This document shows positions 19,868-27,404 of a stretch of 64,000 nt of DNA, piece after piece. The stretch comes from Mechercharimyces sp. CAU 1602. GTDB taxonomy: Bacteria > Bacillota > Bacilli > Thermoactinomycetales > JANTPT01. The stretch lies in contig NZ_JANTPT010000002.1 in NCBI RefSeq assembly GCF_024753565.1, positions 62,001 through 126,000 on the forward strand, read 5' to 3'. The notes below the pieces were generated by a model. That model saw nothing but the letters and a program-made list of their open reading frames with translations. It did no database searches and was not told where the DNA came from. The number at the start of each line of letters is the position of its first letter. The stretch's first letter is position 1. The translations under genes were made by a program, and so were the position numbers.

Positions 19868-20635
19868 TTATCCAATCAGGTTGAAGCCATTATCCACATG
19901 AATCACTTCACCAGTAATCCCCCGCGACAACGAGCTTGCGAGGAAGAGAGCAGTATCTGCAACTTCTTCCACATCTGTTACCCTGCGCAAAGGCGCCTTT
20001 TCTTCCATCATTTTTAGGATGCTGTTAAAATCTTTCACCCCACGTGCAGCCAGAGTACGAATCGGTCCTGCTGAGATCGCATTGACACGAATATTATCTT
20101 TCCCAAGATCTTCGGCTAAATAACGGACATTGGTTTCCAATGCCGCCTTCGCTATACCCATCACTTTGTAATTGGGGATAACACGTTCGGCGCCGAGGTA
20201 GGTCATCGTAATCAGGCTTCCACCCTCCACCATTAACGGTTTGGCCGCACGTGCGACTGCAATAAGGGAATATGCACTAATATCCTGTGCCAACGCATAG
20301 CCTGCTCGAGAAGTGTTAAGAAAGCTGCCTTCCAAATCCTCGTTGCGTGCGAAGGCAATGCTATGAATAACACCATCGAGCGTACCCCACAATTCCTTCA
20401 TCTCGGCAAAAGCTGTCGTCAATTGTTCATCCGACGTTACATCACACTCAATACAAGGAGCTCCTGGAATCTCTTCATCCACCAAGCGGCGCACATACTT
20501 CTCTAATCGCTCTCCCTGATAGGAGAAAGCGAGTTGTGCTCCCGCCCGATGAAGAGCTTTAGCAATTGCCCAAGCGATACTCCGTTTGTTCGCTACGCCC
20601 ATAATAAGAAAGCGCTTTCCTTCTAACTGCAACAT
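19868..20635 (-). CDS. fabI: Enoyl-[acyl-carrier-protein] reductase (NADH)
   Basis: FabI performs the last reduction of each fatty-acid elongation cycle. The 255-residue protein has the SDR Rossmann start (GKRFLIMGVANKRSIAWAIA) and the catalytic set Tyr146, Tyr156 and Lys163 in YLGAERVIPNYKVMGIAK, with the same numbering as the E. coli enzyme. GGGAGG precedes the ATG. A perfect FapR operator and a promoter lie just upstream, so expression should rise when malonyl-CoA releases FapR. It appears monocistronic. Confidence 0.96.
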   Translation of the reverse strand: MLQLEGKRFLIMGVANKRSIAWAIAKALHRAGAQLAFSYQGERLEKYVRRLVDEEIPGAPCIECDVTSDEQLTTAFAEMKELWGTLDGVIHSIAFARNEDLEGSFLNTSRAGYALAQDISAYSLIAVARAAKPLMVEGGSLITMTYLGAERVIPNYKVMGIAKAALETNVRYLAEDLGKDNIRVNAISAGPIRTLAARGVKDFNSILKMMEEKAPLRRVTDVEEVADTALFLASSLSRGITGEVIHVDNGFNLIG

Positions 20636-20655
20636 GGAAATACCTCCCTTAATAA

Positions 20656-20672
20656 TTAGTACCTGATACTAA
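20656..20672 (-). promoter_or_regulatory. FapR operator of fabI
   Basis: The 17-bp sequence TTAGTACCTGATACTAA is the textbook FapR site. It sits downstream of the promoter and upstream of the ribosome binding site, a position suited to repression. Confidence 0.9.
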
Positions 20673-20680
20673 TTATGATA

Positions 20681-20709
20681 AGCGTAGCGAATACGATCGG
20701 AATTGTCAA
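20681..20709 (-). promoter_or_regulatory. Candidate sigma-A promoter of fabI
   Basis: On the minus strand a perfect TTGACA (20704-20709) is followed after 17 nt by TACGCT (20681-20686), a weak -10. An alternative TATCAT lies further down with a long spacer, so the -10 is uncertain. Confidence 0.5.
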
Positions 20710-20715
20710 TCAAAA

Positions 20716-21081
20716 TTAGCCATTCAGTTTGATTCGCGCTCCAGGACGAGTACTGAGCAAGAAATGATGCACTCCCACTTCATAACAGCCAAACAGGGAA
20801 CCTATGAGAGCAGCGCTCGATAACCGTATTCGTGCAGACGAAAACAACCACTGTTGCATCCATAACATCACAATCATAAATAACGTCCCCGCAGTCGCCG
20901 AACGAAGGTTGCCCCACCTTGGTAACACAAAGCGATCTGCATAATGTCCCACAATCGCAAACAAAGCTGCAATCAGGAGAGGTTCTCCTCTTCCCTTAAA
21001 ATAAACGCCCGTGTGATAACGAGAAAAACCAAGCAAAACAGTGGAGAATAATGCCCATTTTATCCATCCATTCACACCCAT
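20716..21081 (-). CDS. Small membrane protein, possibly DUF2512 (YndM-like)
   Basis: The 121-residue protein has about four hydrophobic segments and the motif HYADRFVLPRWGNLRSA, which resembles the (G/A)D.F.LPR..N..A pattern of the DUF2512 family of Bacillales membrane proteins. The family assignment is from memory and only moderately secure. Function is unknown. It is transcribed toward fabI but separated from it by the fabI promoter and operator. Confidence 0.6.
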   Translation of the reverse strand: MGVNGWIKWALFSTVLLGFSRYHTGVYFKGRGEPLLIAALFAIVGHYADRFVLPRWGNLRSATAGTLFMIVMLWMQQWLFSSARIRLSSAALIGSLFGCYEVGVHHFLLSTRPGARIKLNG

Positions 21082-21140
21082 CCCTCCTTCCTGAGCGTTA
21101 CCTCTAACGTGCCCACAATCACCTAACTGTACACAACAAA

Positions 21141-21186
21141 CAAGCGCTCTCGATCAGTCTGTGTGCTGACTGACAAAGAGCGCTTG
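21141..21186 (-). terminator. Terminator of the 21197-21601 gene
   Basis: A perfect 10-bp stem (21141-21150 with 21177-21186) encloses a second 6-bp stem. On the minus strand the tail is T-rich. Confidence 0.65.
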
Positions 21187-21196
21187 CTATTTCTTC

Positions 21197-21601
21197 TTAC
21201 CATCCTGCCTGCGGATGACGTTTCAACGAAATATCACGCAAAAGCATCATACGGGTTTGATTCTGCTCCAAATCTTTAATCTCACCTGCCAATAATAGCA
21301 GGCAGAAGGATTCGTATGCCCGTCCATCCCGCAATAGTTGACCCGCATGATCTTTTGGGAAGACTATCGCCCATTCGGTTTTGTCAGGCAATCGAAAACA
21401 GAACAGATAGGCATCAGCTCCGTGATCATACAACCAGGCAAATTCATACCCATCTGCATTCCAATCTAATTCTTCTTTCCATTCCGGCATGGATAAAATG
21501 AGTACGTTTTCTTCCGATAGCTCCGCCCATGCTCCGTCTTCTGGAACATACGCTTCATTTACTTGTGGCACATATCGTTTAGTCATCATTTTCCACCTCA
21601 T
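21197..21601 (-). CDS. Hypothetical protein, acidic, 134 aa
   Basis: I do not recognise a family. The protein is soluble and acidic, with many Trp, Tyr and Glu residues in the first 100 positions and a C-terminal amphipathic stretch. The ATG at 21601 has GGGAGGAG with a 7-nt spacer, so the long start is kept over the Met-Met at residues 5-6. It is bounded by its own terminator and by a divergent YfhH-like gene at 21732. Confidence 0.65.
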   Translation of the reverse strand: MRWKMMTKRYVPQVNEAYVPEDGAWAELSEENVLILSMPEWKEELDWNADGYEFAWLYDHGADAYLFCFRLPDKTEWAIVFPKDHAGQLLRDGRAYESFCLLLLAGEIKDLEQNQTRMMLLRDISLKRHPQAGW

Positions 21602-21731
21602 TTTTCAACTCCTCCCATTGTAACATAGCTACGTTCTCCTTAAACCTGATGAGATGATATGGATTCGTTCATGGTACACTAGTAGAAAAGCAGAGACGGG
21701 CTACTAGTCCCTATGAGGAGAGTGAACGATT

Positions 21732-22043
21732 ATGCCGACCTTTGGACACATGACACGAGCAGAGTTAATCGAGGAGATTAAACGCTTAGAGAAGGAAGAA
21801 CATGAAAAACAACATCAAGACCCTACCCAGACAGAAGTAATCAGACAACGTCGCTACTTCGCCTTATCCTATCTTGTCGATCCTAAAGAAATCACCTTGC
21901 ACACATCATATCGCGTCAAAGGAAGTTGCGCCCCTTTTACTGTCCAATATCTAAATGGGGTGATGGCATGGGGAAATTGGTGTGAAGATAAACAACTACA
22001 AGCGATCCCACTAGGAAGGTTAGAGTTCTCTAAGAGAGAATAA
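21732..22043 (+). CDS. DUF1811 protein, YfhH-like
   Basis: The 103-residue protein has an N-terminal helical region (MTRAELIEEIKRLEKE) followed by a small beta-rich part (YRVKGSCAPFTVQYLNGVMAWG) that resembles Bacillus subtilis YfhH. Function is unknown. GAGGAG precedes the ATG. The next gene begins 177 bp downstream, after a structured leader. Confidence 0.75.
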   Translation: MPTFGHMTRAELIEEIKRLEKEEHEKQHQDPTQTEVIRQRRYFALSYLVDPKEITLHTSYRVKGSCAPFTVQYLNGVMAWGNWCEDKQLQAIPLGRLEFSKRE

Positions 22044-22088
22044 TAACTGGAAAAGAATAGTTAATATGTTTTTGGACAATACTGAACT

Positions 22089-22220
22089 GCAAGAGGCTCA
22101 GCACAATGACGAATCTCCATACAAATGGGAGCGTCTGCTGTGCTCATTGCAAAGGAGGTGAATCCGTTACGAAGAGCGGTCAAGGTCTTCACCTGCTAGA
22201 TCTATTCGTAACGGTCACAA
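22089..22220 (+). promoter_or_regulatory. Structured 5' leader with Shine-Dalgarno placed between two hairpins
   Basis: Hairpin 1 spans 22089-22150: GCAA/TTGC, AGCACA/TGTGCT, ACG/CGT, and a CTCCAT/ATGGGAG tip. It is followed at once by AAAGGAGGTG (22151-22160). Hairpin 2 is a perfect 10-bp stem (22164-22173 with 22205-22214) between this site and the ATG at 22221. Folding hairpin 2 shortens the spacer to about 9 nt. Its loop carries TTCACCT (22188-22194), which can pair with AGGTGAA (22156-22162) in the Shine-Dalgarno, so the two pairings interlock as a possible pseudoknot. Confidence 0.5.
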
Positions 22221-22391
22221 ATGTATTATGTCGTTTCTGATACAGACCATCGTCCCCCCACTATTCTGCATGAAGATCACTATTTTGAGTGGTACAATCC
22301 GATGAAGAAGGATCATCGTGTTGAATTTCGCGGTTCGATGAATCAATGTTATGACTATGTAGCCATCCGTTATCCTACAGCCGCACAATAA
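22221..22391 (+). CDS. Small hypothetical protein, 56 aa
   Basis: The ORF starts MYYVVSDTDHRPP and ends RYPTAAQ, and is rich in Tyr, Asp and His. I do not recognise it. An in-frame TAA lies 12 nt upstream, so the ATG is fixed. No Shine-Dalgarno lies at normal distance; a strong one sits 61 nt upstream, beyond a stem-loop (see the leader entry). A terminator follows within 40 bp. Coding is likely from amino-acid composition and context, not proven. Confidence 0.5.
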   Translation: MYYVVSDTDHRPPTILHEDHYFEWYNPMKKDHRVEFRGSMNQCYDYVAIRYPTAAQ

Positions 22392-22428
22392 CTTTTCCAC
22401 TCTTTTATTTCAGAATAATGGATCACAA

Positions 22429-22462
22429 AAAATAACCACCCGTTTTAGTAGGTGGTTATTTT
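22429..22462. terminator. Bidirectional terminator between the small gene and ispH
   Basis: A 12-bp perfect stem (22429-22440 with 22451-22462) has A/T runs on both sides, strongest in the ispH direction. Confidence 0.8.
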
Positions 22463-22468
22463 ACCTTA

Positions 22469-23437
22469 TTACTTCCGAGCTTGCTTGCGTTCCGTCCCCT
22501 TCTTCCGTACAGGAGGGAGCAGTTTCTTTTTATTAATTGTGCGCTCAGGTTGCCACGTATCAGGGTTATGCTCATCAAACTCTTCCAGATACTTTATCAC
22601 TTCACGAGTGACTGGAGTCGGCGTGGATGCCCCTGCGGTTACACCAATTTGCTGTTTCCCTTTTAACCACTCAGGATCTATCTCTGTCACATCAGCAATA
22701 CGATGTGCTTCCACACCAGCGATCTCTTCCGATACCTGCGCCAAGCGATTGGAGTTGTTGCTGCGTGGATCACCTACTACCAATACGAGATCGTTCCCTT
22801 TCGCCTGCTCCGCAACCGCTTCCTGCCGCTCTTGTGTCGCCATACAAATTTCCTTGTGCGGATCCGCATGAGGGTACTTTTCACGTATCTTGATCATTAA
22901 ATCCATCGTATCCCATTGACTCATCGTCGTTTGGTTTGTAATCATAATATTCTCTGCCCCAATATCGAGCGCATCTACATCAGCTAACGTTTCTACCAGA
23001 TGAACTTTCCCCGGTGCCACCCCTAGTGCACCCTCTGGTTCTGGATGACCTTTTTTCCCGATATAAACCACTTCGTAACCATTATTCACTTTATCCAAGA
23101 TTAAATCATGGGTGTTCGTTACATCAGGGCAGGTGGCATCAATACAGACAAGGCCTTTCTCCTCCGCACGTTGGCGCACCTCCGGGGAGACCCCGTGTGC
23201 AGTGAAAATAACCGTCCCCTTCTCCACTTGTTCCAAGATCTCAAGACGATTAGGACCATCTAGTGTCACTATTCCAAGGTCTTCAAATGCATCTGTAACA
23301 TGACGATTATGAACAATCATTCCCAATATATATATCGGACGAGGCAAATCTGGATTGTCTGCCGCTTGCCGCGCAATCACCATCGCATCTACCACGCCAT
23401 AACAATACCCACGAGGGGCGATTCTCACTACTTCCAT
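22469..23437 (-). CDS. ispH: 4-hydroxy-3-methylbut-2-enyl diphosphate reductase
   Basis: IspH carries out the last step of the MEP isoprenoid pathway, giving IPP and DMAPP, using a [4Fe-4S] cluster. The 322-residue protein starts [15 protein letters not shown] with the first cluster Cys at residue 12. It has [14 protein letters not shown], the second Cys region [10 protein letters not shown], the TTMSQWDT motif and [11 protein letters not shown] with the third Cys. The NSNRL motif is also present. GGAGG precedes the ATG. A basic C-terminal tail is as in Bacillus forms. It ends in a terminator shared with the convergent small gene. Confidence 0.96.
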   Translation of the reverse strand: MEVVRIAPRGYCYGVVDAMVIARQAADNPDLPRPIYILGMIVHNRHVTDAFEDLGIVTLDGPNRLEILEQVEKGTVIFTAHGVSPEVRQRAEEKGLVCIDATCPDVTNTHDLILDKVNNGYEVVYIGKKGHPEPEGALGVAPGKVHLVETLADVDALDIGAENIMITNQTTMSQWDTMDLMIKIREKYPHADPHKEICMATQERQEAVAEQAKGNDLVLVVGDPRSNNSNRLAQVSEEIAGVEAHRIADVTEIDPEWLKGKQQIGVTAGASTPTPVTREVIKYLEEFDEHNPDTWQPERTINKKKLLPPVRKKGTERKQARK

Positions 23438-23569
23438 TTCCCATCCTCCATTCTATCGGAGACACTCGTTTCATTATATCGCAACTAGTGGGCAGATCTC
23501 AAACCACAACTAAGATATTAAACAGCCTCACCTGTAACGACATTGTTTTAGCATAAATGAAAAACGAAC

Positions 23570-23634
23570 GAGCTGTAGGCTGATGCGCCTAAAGTCCAAA
23601 TAGGCTAGTTTATATGGCACCTACCTACAGGCTC
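23570..23634. other. Imperfect hairpin upstream of the Pro/Met-rich gene
   Basis: GAGCTGTAGG (23570-23579) pairs with CCTACAGGCTC (23624-23634), leaving one bulged G. An inner GCCTA/TAGGC stem (23587-23591 with 23601-23605) stacks inside. It overlaps the -35 area of the candidate sigma-K promoter and has no T-run. Confidence 0.4.
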
Positions 23635-23647
23635 CTTTCATATGATA
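23618..23647 (+). promoter_or_regulatory. Candidate sigma-K promoter of the Pro/Met-rich gene
   Basis: CACC (23618-23621) and CATATGATA (23639-23647) are 17 nt apart. They match the mACm and CATAnnnTA elements of mother-cell sigma-K, 40 bp before the ATG. Confidence 0.5.
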
Positions 23648-23687
23648 ACAATGTGCTCAGCTACGAATAGCGAATAGGAGTGAAATC

Positions 23688-24170
23688 ATGGAGAAAGAAA
23701 CACAACAGCCTTATCCAATGCCACCCCCACCAGAGCCGGCAAAAGAGGCACCCATGAAATATCCATATCAACCTTGTATGCCTCCACCACCCCCACCTCA
23801 AAAACATATGGAGTGCCCTCCGATGCCCCCGATGTGTGATCCGTGCATGCCCAATCCATGCATGCCCCCCATGCCCTATATGCCAATGCAACCCAACCCA
23901 TATGATAAAGGGCAAGGGAGTCCGCAAATGCCACCACAATCCCCCTCCGCACCTGGAACTCCAATGATGCCACCAGGTTATCCGATGGATGCGTATCAAC
24001 AGCCCATGATGCCACAGATGGACCCAGAAACAATGAAATATATGTATCGTTACATGAAAATGTGCCATAATATGGAGTCGATGATGATGGAATATGCCAT
24101 GAAGAGACAAGGATGCTGGCAGGGAGACTGGGATGGAACCAAGTGGGGCGGATGGGAAGAACAAAAATGA
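23688..24170 (+). CDS. Pro/Met-rich low-complexity protein, probable spore-coat type
   Basis: The 160-residue protein is dominated by Pro and Met, with seven Cys, mostly in an MPPMCDPCMPNPCMPP-type stretch near residues 40-60, and a Tyr/Met/Trp-rich C-terminus. No catalytic domain, signal peptide or membrane segment is present. Such composition is common in Bacillales spore-coat and exosporium proteins, and a sigma-K-like promoter precedes it; this role is inference. AGGAG precedes the ATG and a terminator follows. The long minus-strand frames over this gene are composition artefacts. Confidence 0.7.
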   Translation: MEKETQQPYPMPPPPEPAKEAPMKYPYQPCMPPPPPPQKHMECPPMPPMCDPCMPNPCMPPMPYMPMQPNPYDKGQGSPQMPPQSPSAPGTPMMPPGYPMDAYQQPMMPQMDPETMKYMYRYMKMCHNMESMMMEYAMKRQGCWQGDWDGTKWGGWEEQK

Positions 24171-24180
24171 CAACGAAAAG

Positions 24181-24207
24181 AAAACCTCCCCCTGCACAGG
24201 AGGTTTT
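24181..24207. terminator. Bidirectional terminator
   Basis: A 9-bp stem (24181-24189 with 24199-24207) is followed by T-rich sequence on both strands. It serves the Pro/Met-rich gene and the convergent LysM-NlpC/P60 gene. Confidence 0.8.
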
Positions 24208-24223
24208 CTTTTTCATCTAACTA

Positions 24224-25129
24224 CTATTGAATGAGGCGACGACCACTCACATAATGGTCTGCCCAATACCCACTAGCAACACTTGCAATGCGCACATTGG
24301 TACCGTAATTCTCCGCAGAAATCATCTTTCCATCGCCAATATATATACCCACATGTGAGATACCCTTGCCAAAGTAGAGAAGGTCACCCACACGGAGCTG
24401 ATCCCGCGCAACATAGCTACCAACGCTTTTTTGTTGCGAAGACGAACGGGGAAGTGAAATTCCAAATTCGCGATAAACGTATTGCGTAAATCCTGAACAG
24501 TCAAAAGCAGACGGGCCGTTTGCACCATAACGATACGGCACTCCAATATACCCTTTCGCAAAGGAGACCAACTGCTGTGCCTTCGTTTGCCATTCACCCG
24601 TATCGCTCTTGCCATCTTTCTTTTCCTTTGAAATGGAAGGAGTTGAACTCTTCTTATCTTCCACTTGCTTTGCTGATGTAGAAGAAGCTAAGGTGGTACC
24701 CTCTTTTTGATTGACCGAATCTACTGGATCTGCTTTCGGTTTAGGAATCAAATTAACAGCATGACCGACATAGATAAGGTTTACACTTTCCATATGTGGA
24801 TTCATCTCTAACAGATGATTCAAACTAAAATGGTGCTCACGCGCTAATTTCCATATTGTATTTTTCTCCTGATCGAGCGCACTCTTTGCTTGCTCTCCTT
24901 CATTTGTTCCTGCAGCAATGAAAAGTTGATCACCTGGAAAGATCAACGTCGTCTCTTTCTGATTCTGCTCCATCAACTCTTCAACGGAGAGATTATACTT
25001 ACTGGCAATGCCATATAACGTTTCATTCTTTGCAACCGTGTGTAGCTGCTCACTAGCATCCACCACTTGCGGTAGTGCCATACTGCAAGCTACAGCCGCT
25101 CCCGTCATCATCCCTACTTTCTTTCGCAA
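24224..25129 (-). CDS. LysM / NlpC-P60 (C40) peptidoglycan endopeptidase
   Basis: The 301-residue precursor has a Sec signal peptide ending around VDASEQ. A clear LysM domain follows (about 28-72, HTVAKNETLYGIASKYNLS), then a weaker second LysM (about 88-132) and a Ser/Lys-rich linker. The C-terminal NlpC/P60 domain (about 185-300) carries the catalytic Cys in FDCSGFTQYVY and the His in SHVGIYIGDG. Family enzymes cleave D-Glu-meso-DAP bonds in cell-wall peptides. Its neighbours are spore genes, so a role in germination or spore cortex/wall remodelling is possible but unproven. Confidence 0.9.
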   Translation of the reverse strand: MRKKVGMMTGAAVACSMALPQVVDASEQLHTVAKNETLYGIASKYNLSVEELMEQNQKETTLIFPGDQLFIAAGTNEGEQAKSALDQEKNTIWKLAREHHFSLNHLLEMNPHMESVNLIYVGHAVNLIPKPKADPVDSVNQKEGTTLASSTSAKQVEDKKSSTPSISKEKKDGKSDTGEWQTKAQQLVSFAKGYIGVPYRYGANGPSAFDCSGFTQYVYREFGISLPRSSSQQKSVGSYVARDQLRVGDLLYFGKGISHVGIYIGDGKMISAENYGTNVRIASVASGYWADHYVSGRRLIQ

Positions 25130-25214
25130 ATGTACATCATTCCCCTCATCACTAGTGAAAAAGTGATCTCCCTTTTTATGTATTCAACTAAATCACCATT
25201 ATGTCCTTAAAACC

Positions 25215-26291
25215 TTACCCTAAAGCCCCTGTACTTAAAATTTCCACTGTCACCTGAAGGGAAATCTCCACATCAGGGTATACTTCATACCACTTATCTA
25301 CCGCCCATCCACCAAACTGATTGTGCGCCTTAGCACCAAACCCTAAGGGATCAATCCCCTTATCAACAAACGAACGAATCATTTCCTCACCATTATTTTT
25401 CAATGTTTCTTCTAGCCTTTTTTTGATCAACTTCTCTTGCTGACCCGTCACTTCTTCACCAGAATACTCAATAACCGTCGCTTTCATGGATAACTCACCT
25501 TTAATGGTAGGCTTTTCTCCGCTCTTTGGTAGTTGATACTTAATGGAAGAGCCGTTGTTTTGTACCGTTACAAACTGATCTTTGTCCAAGGAAAATTCAT
25601 AGTTCCCTTGATTCACACCCTCATGCAACATGCTAAACAAGTAGACATCGTTTAACTCTAACTTATCCACATAGCGATCGTCTTGAAAAAGAGCTAACCC
25701 CATAATCTGAGCCGTGTCTTCTTTCGCTTTAAAGATAGGCAAGTACGGATCCGCCCCATCTTCATGATAAGCATAATTAAATAAATGAATATTGCTTTCC
25801 GGCAAGTAACCTATATTCATATTTTGCAAGATGATTTCACTTAAATACATCCCGATATCTTCACTGCGAGAGAATTCTCCCTGTAACAACTCCTTTATAT
25901 CGCCTTCTACCACCGCAATATGAGCGCGACTTCCTACACTAGGCTCTCGTAAAAAGCTATCCAATAAGGTGATGACCCCTTTCTTCGCCACCTCTTCACT
26001 CAGTAAGACCATGCTTAGCTTTCCAATAGCAAACGGGCGCTCCAATTCACTCCCCAACTTGTGGCGCAATCCCTTACTCGTATTAGACTTAGCTGAAACA
26101 ATCTTGCGGTTGAGCGATTGATCTGGTTCGTAGGTGGGAGCGGAGATGGTAGCTTCATATTTATCCTTCCCCTCTGACACATCAAAGCCAACGGCAAATA
26201 AAAGCTGCACTTCATCTACTATTAATTGTTCTACTCTGCCTACCATAAGTAGTACAAAGATAATCACCATCCAGATCACTGTTTTTCTCAT
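25215..26291 (-). CDS. gerKC: GerC-type germination protein lacking the lipobox Cys
   Basis: Ger(x)C proteins are the third subunit of nutrient germinant receptors and are normally lipoproteins. The start at 26291 (ATGA overlap with gerKB) gives 358 residues. After the hydrophobic N-terminal helix the sequence reads VGRVEQL where relatives have a lipobox GCWD, and I see no Cys in the whole protein. It may therefore be held by an uncleaved helix instead of a lipid. The rest keeps family features, including the GLALFQDDRYVDKL block near 215 and a C-terminal domain ending in VTVEIL. Confidence 0.88.
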   Translation of the reverse strand: MRKTVIWMVIIFVLLMVGRVEQLIVDEVQLLFAVGFDVSEGKDKYEATISAPTYEPDQSLNRKIVSAKSNTSKGLRHKLGSELERPFAIGKLSMVLLSEEVAKKGVITLLDSFLREPSVGSRAHIAVVEGDIKELLQGEFSRSEDIGMYLSEIILQNMNIGYLPESNIHLFNYAYHEDGADPYLPIFKAKEDTAQIMGLALFQDDRYVDKLELNDVYLFSMLHEGVNQGNYEFSLDKDQFVTVQNNGSSIKYQLPKSGEKPTIKGELSMKATVIEYSGEEVTGQQEKLIKKRLEETLKNNGEEMIRSFVDKGIDPLGFGAKAHNQFGGWAVDKWYEVYPDVEISLQVTVEILSTGALG

Positions 26292-27379
26292 GCTTTTACC
26301 CCCCGTCTCCCCCTCCACGTCACCCATAGGAATAAAAGGGGAATATACACATAGATCAAATAAAACCCAATCATGGCTAGCCAGTTATTTAGATTATTAA
26401 TCGTCTCCCGTTCTTCAATCATACCCGTTAACAGTAAACAGACCAGGATCATTACTACTAAGATATGTCGTTGCCTTCCCCCCCATATCTTCTTCCCAAT
26501 CCGGCTGGCTACCCAGAGTCCCATGCATAAGTTCGGTAACACCGCACTGATCCAAACAGCGACCGCTAAATACTCAAACCGTTCCAAGAAAGGAAGTTCC
26601 ACCATCTTTAATTTGTTGATCGACGACCAGATCGTCTCCGCCAGCTCACCCTGGCTGTAATACATCGTCGAAGCAATAACAGCAAACAGATAAAAAAAGA
26701 CCGTAGTCGAATGTCCTAGATAGGCCCATTTTCTCGACTTCTCCGCCTGTTTAATGAAGGGATAATAAATAAGTAGCAACTCAAATCCTAAGTAGCTTAA
26801 CGTATTTTCCCTCAATCCTTGAACAAACTCCCCTAACTTATGGTGAAAGATCGGAAGTAAATTACTGGGATGAGCAAATTCATACGTATAAACGGTTGTA
26901 AAGACTAGCCATGTTGTTAATAAAATTGAGAAGTATGCTATTCCTGTAACCGTGCGAAACCCACCTGAGATAACATAGTAAGATAAAATAAGAAACATAC
27001 TTGCAAATACCCACTCATTTAGAGAAGGGAACAGCCATACTTGCAATACCTCCAAATAAGTGCGAATGATGACGAGTGCAATCAAGAAACCGTATCCCAT
27101 CCATAATAAATTAACAAAACTCCCCACCCATTTCCCCAATAAATGTTCATGAATCCCCATCACATCGCTTTGTTCCTGCTCACATATGCGATATATCATC
27201 CAGATCAGCGGATAAATCGTAAGCCCACCGATCAGTACCACGATCCATGCTTCATTTCCTACCGAGTGAGAAAGAATTTGTTCAAATCCGAGCACCCCTA
27301 CACCCAGTTGGTTAGCGACGACGAGATAGTATACCAATGAGGGTGAGATCTGATTTCTCTCTTTCACTTTTACTTGCAT
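26288..27379 (-). CDS. gerKB: GerB-type spore germination permease
   Basis: The GerAB/GerKB subunit resembles amino-acid permeases and binds the germinant in the spore inner membrane. The start at 27379 (MQVKVKERNQISP) gives 363 residues with about ten transmembrane helices. A GGAGGGTGGG stretch lies upstream, while the longer frame would need GTG without a ribosome site. It overlaps gerKC by 4 bp and follows gerKA closely, the standard A-B-C receptor order. The K-type symbol is by family resemblance only; the germinant is unknown. Confidence 0.9.
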   Translation of the reverse strand: MQVKVKERNQISPSLVYYLVVANQLGVGVLGFEQILSHSVGNEAWIVVLIGGLTIYPLIWMIYRICEQEQSDVMGIHEHLLGKWVGSFVNLLWMGYGFLIALVIIRTYLEVLQVWLFPSLNEWVFASMFLILSYYVISGGFRTVTGIAYFSILLTTWLVFTTVYTYEFAHPSNLLPIFHHKLGEFVQGLRENTLSYLGFELLLIYYPFIKQAEKSRKWAYLGHSTTVFFYLFAVIASTMYYSQGELAETIWSSINKLKMVELPFLERFEYLAVAVWISAVLPNLCMGLWVASRIGKKIWGGRQRHILVVMILVCLLLTGMIEERETINNLNNWLAMIGFYLIYVYIPLLFLWVTWRGRRGVKA

Positions 27380-27404
27380 GTTGTACCCACCCTCCACCAC
27401 ATAA

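Noticed and set aside
22158-22199. Tiny GTG ORF of 13 codons starting in the strong Shine-Dalgarno
   Set aside because: Its start codon is part of the ribosome site, leaving no spacer. Translation from it is unlikely.
23661-24216. Two long overlapping minus-strand frames opposite the Pro/Met-rich gene
   Set aside because: They arise from the biased composition of the plus-strand gene (Trp/His/Gly-rich shadows). They have no ribosome site and cross the terminator.
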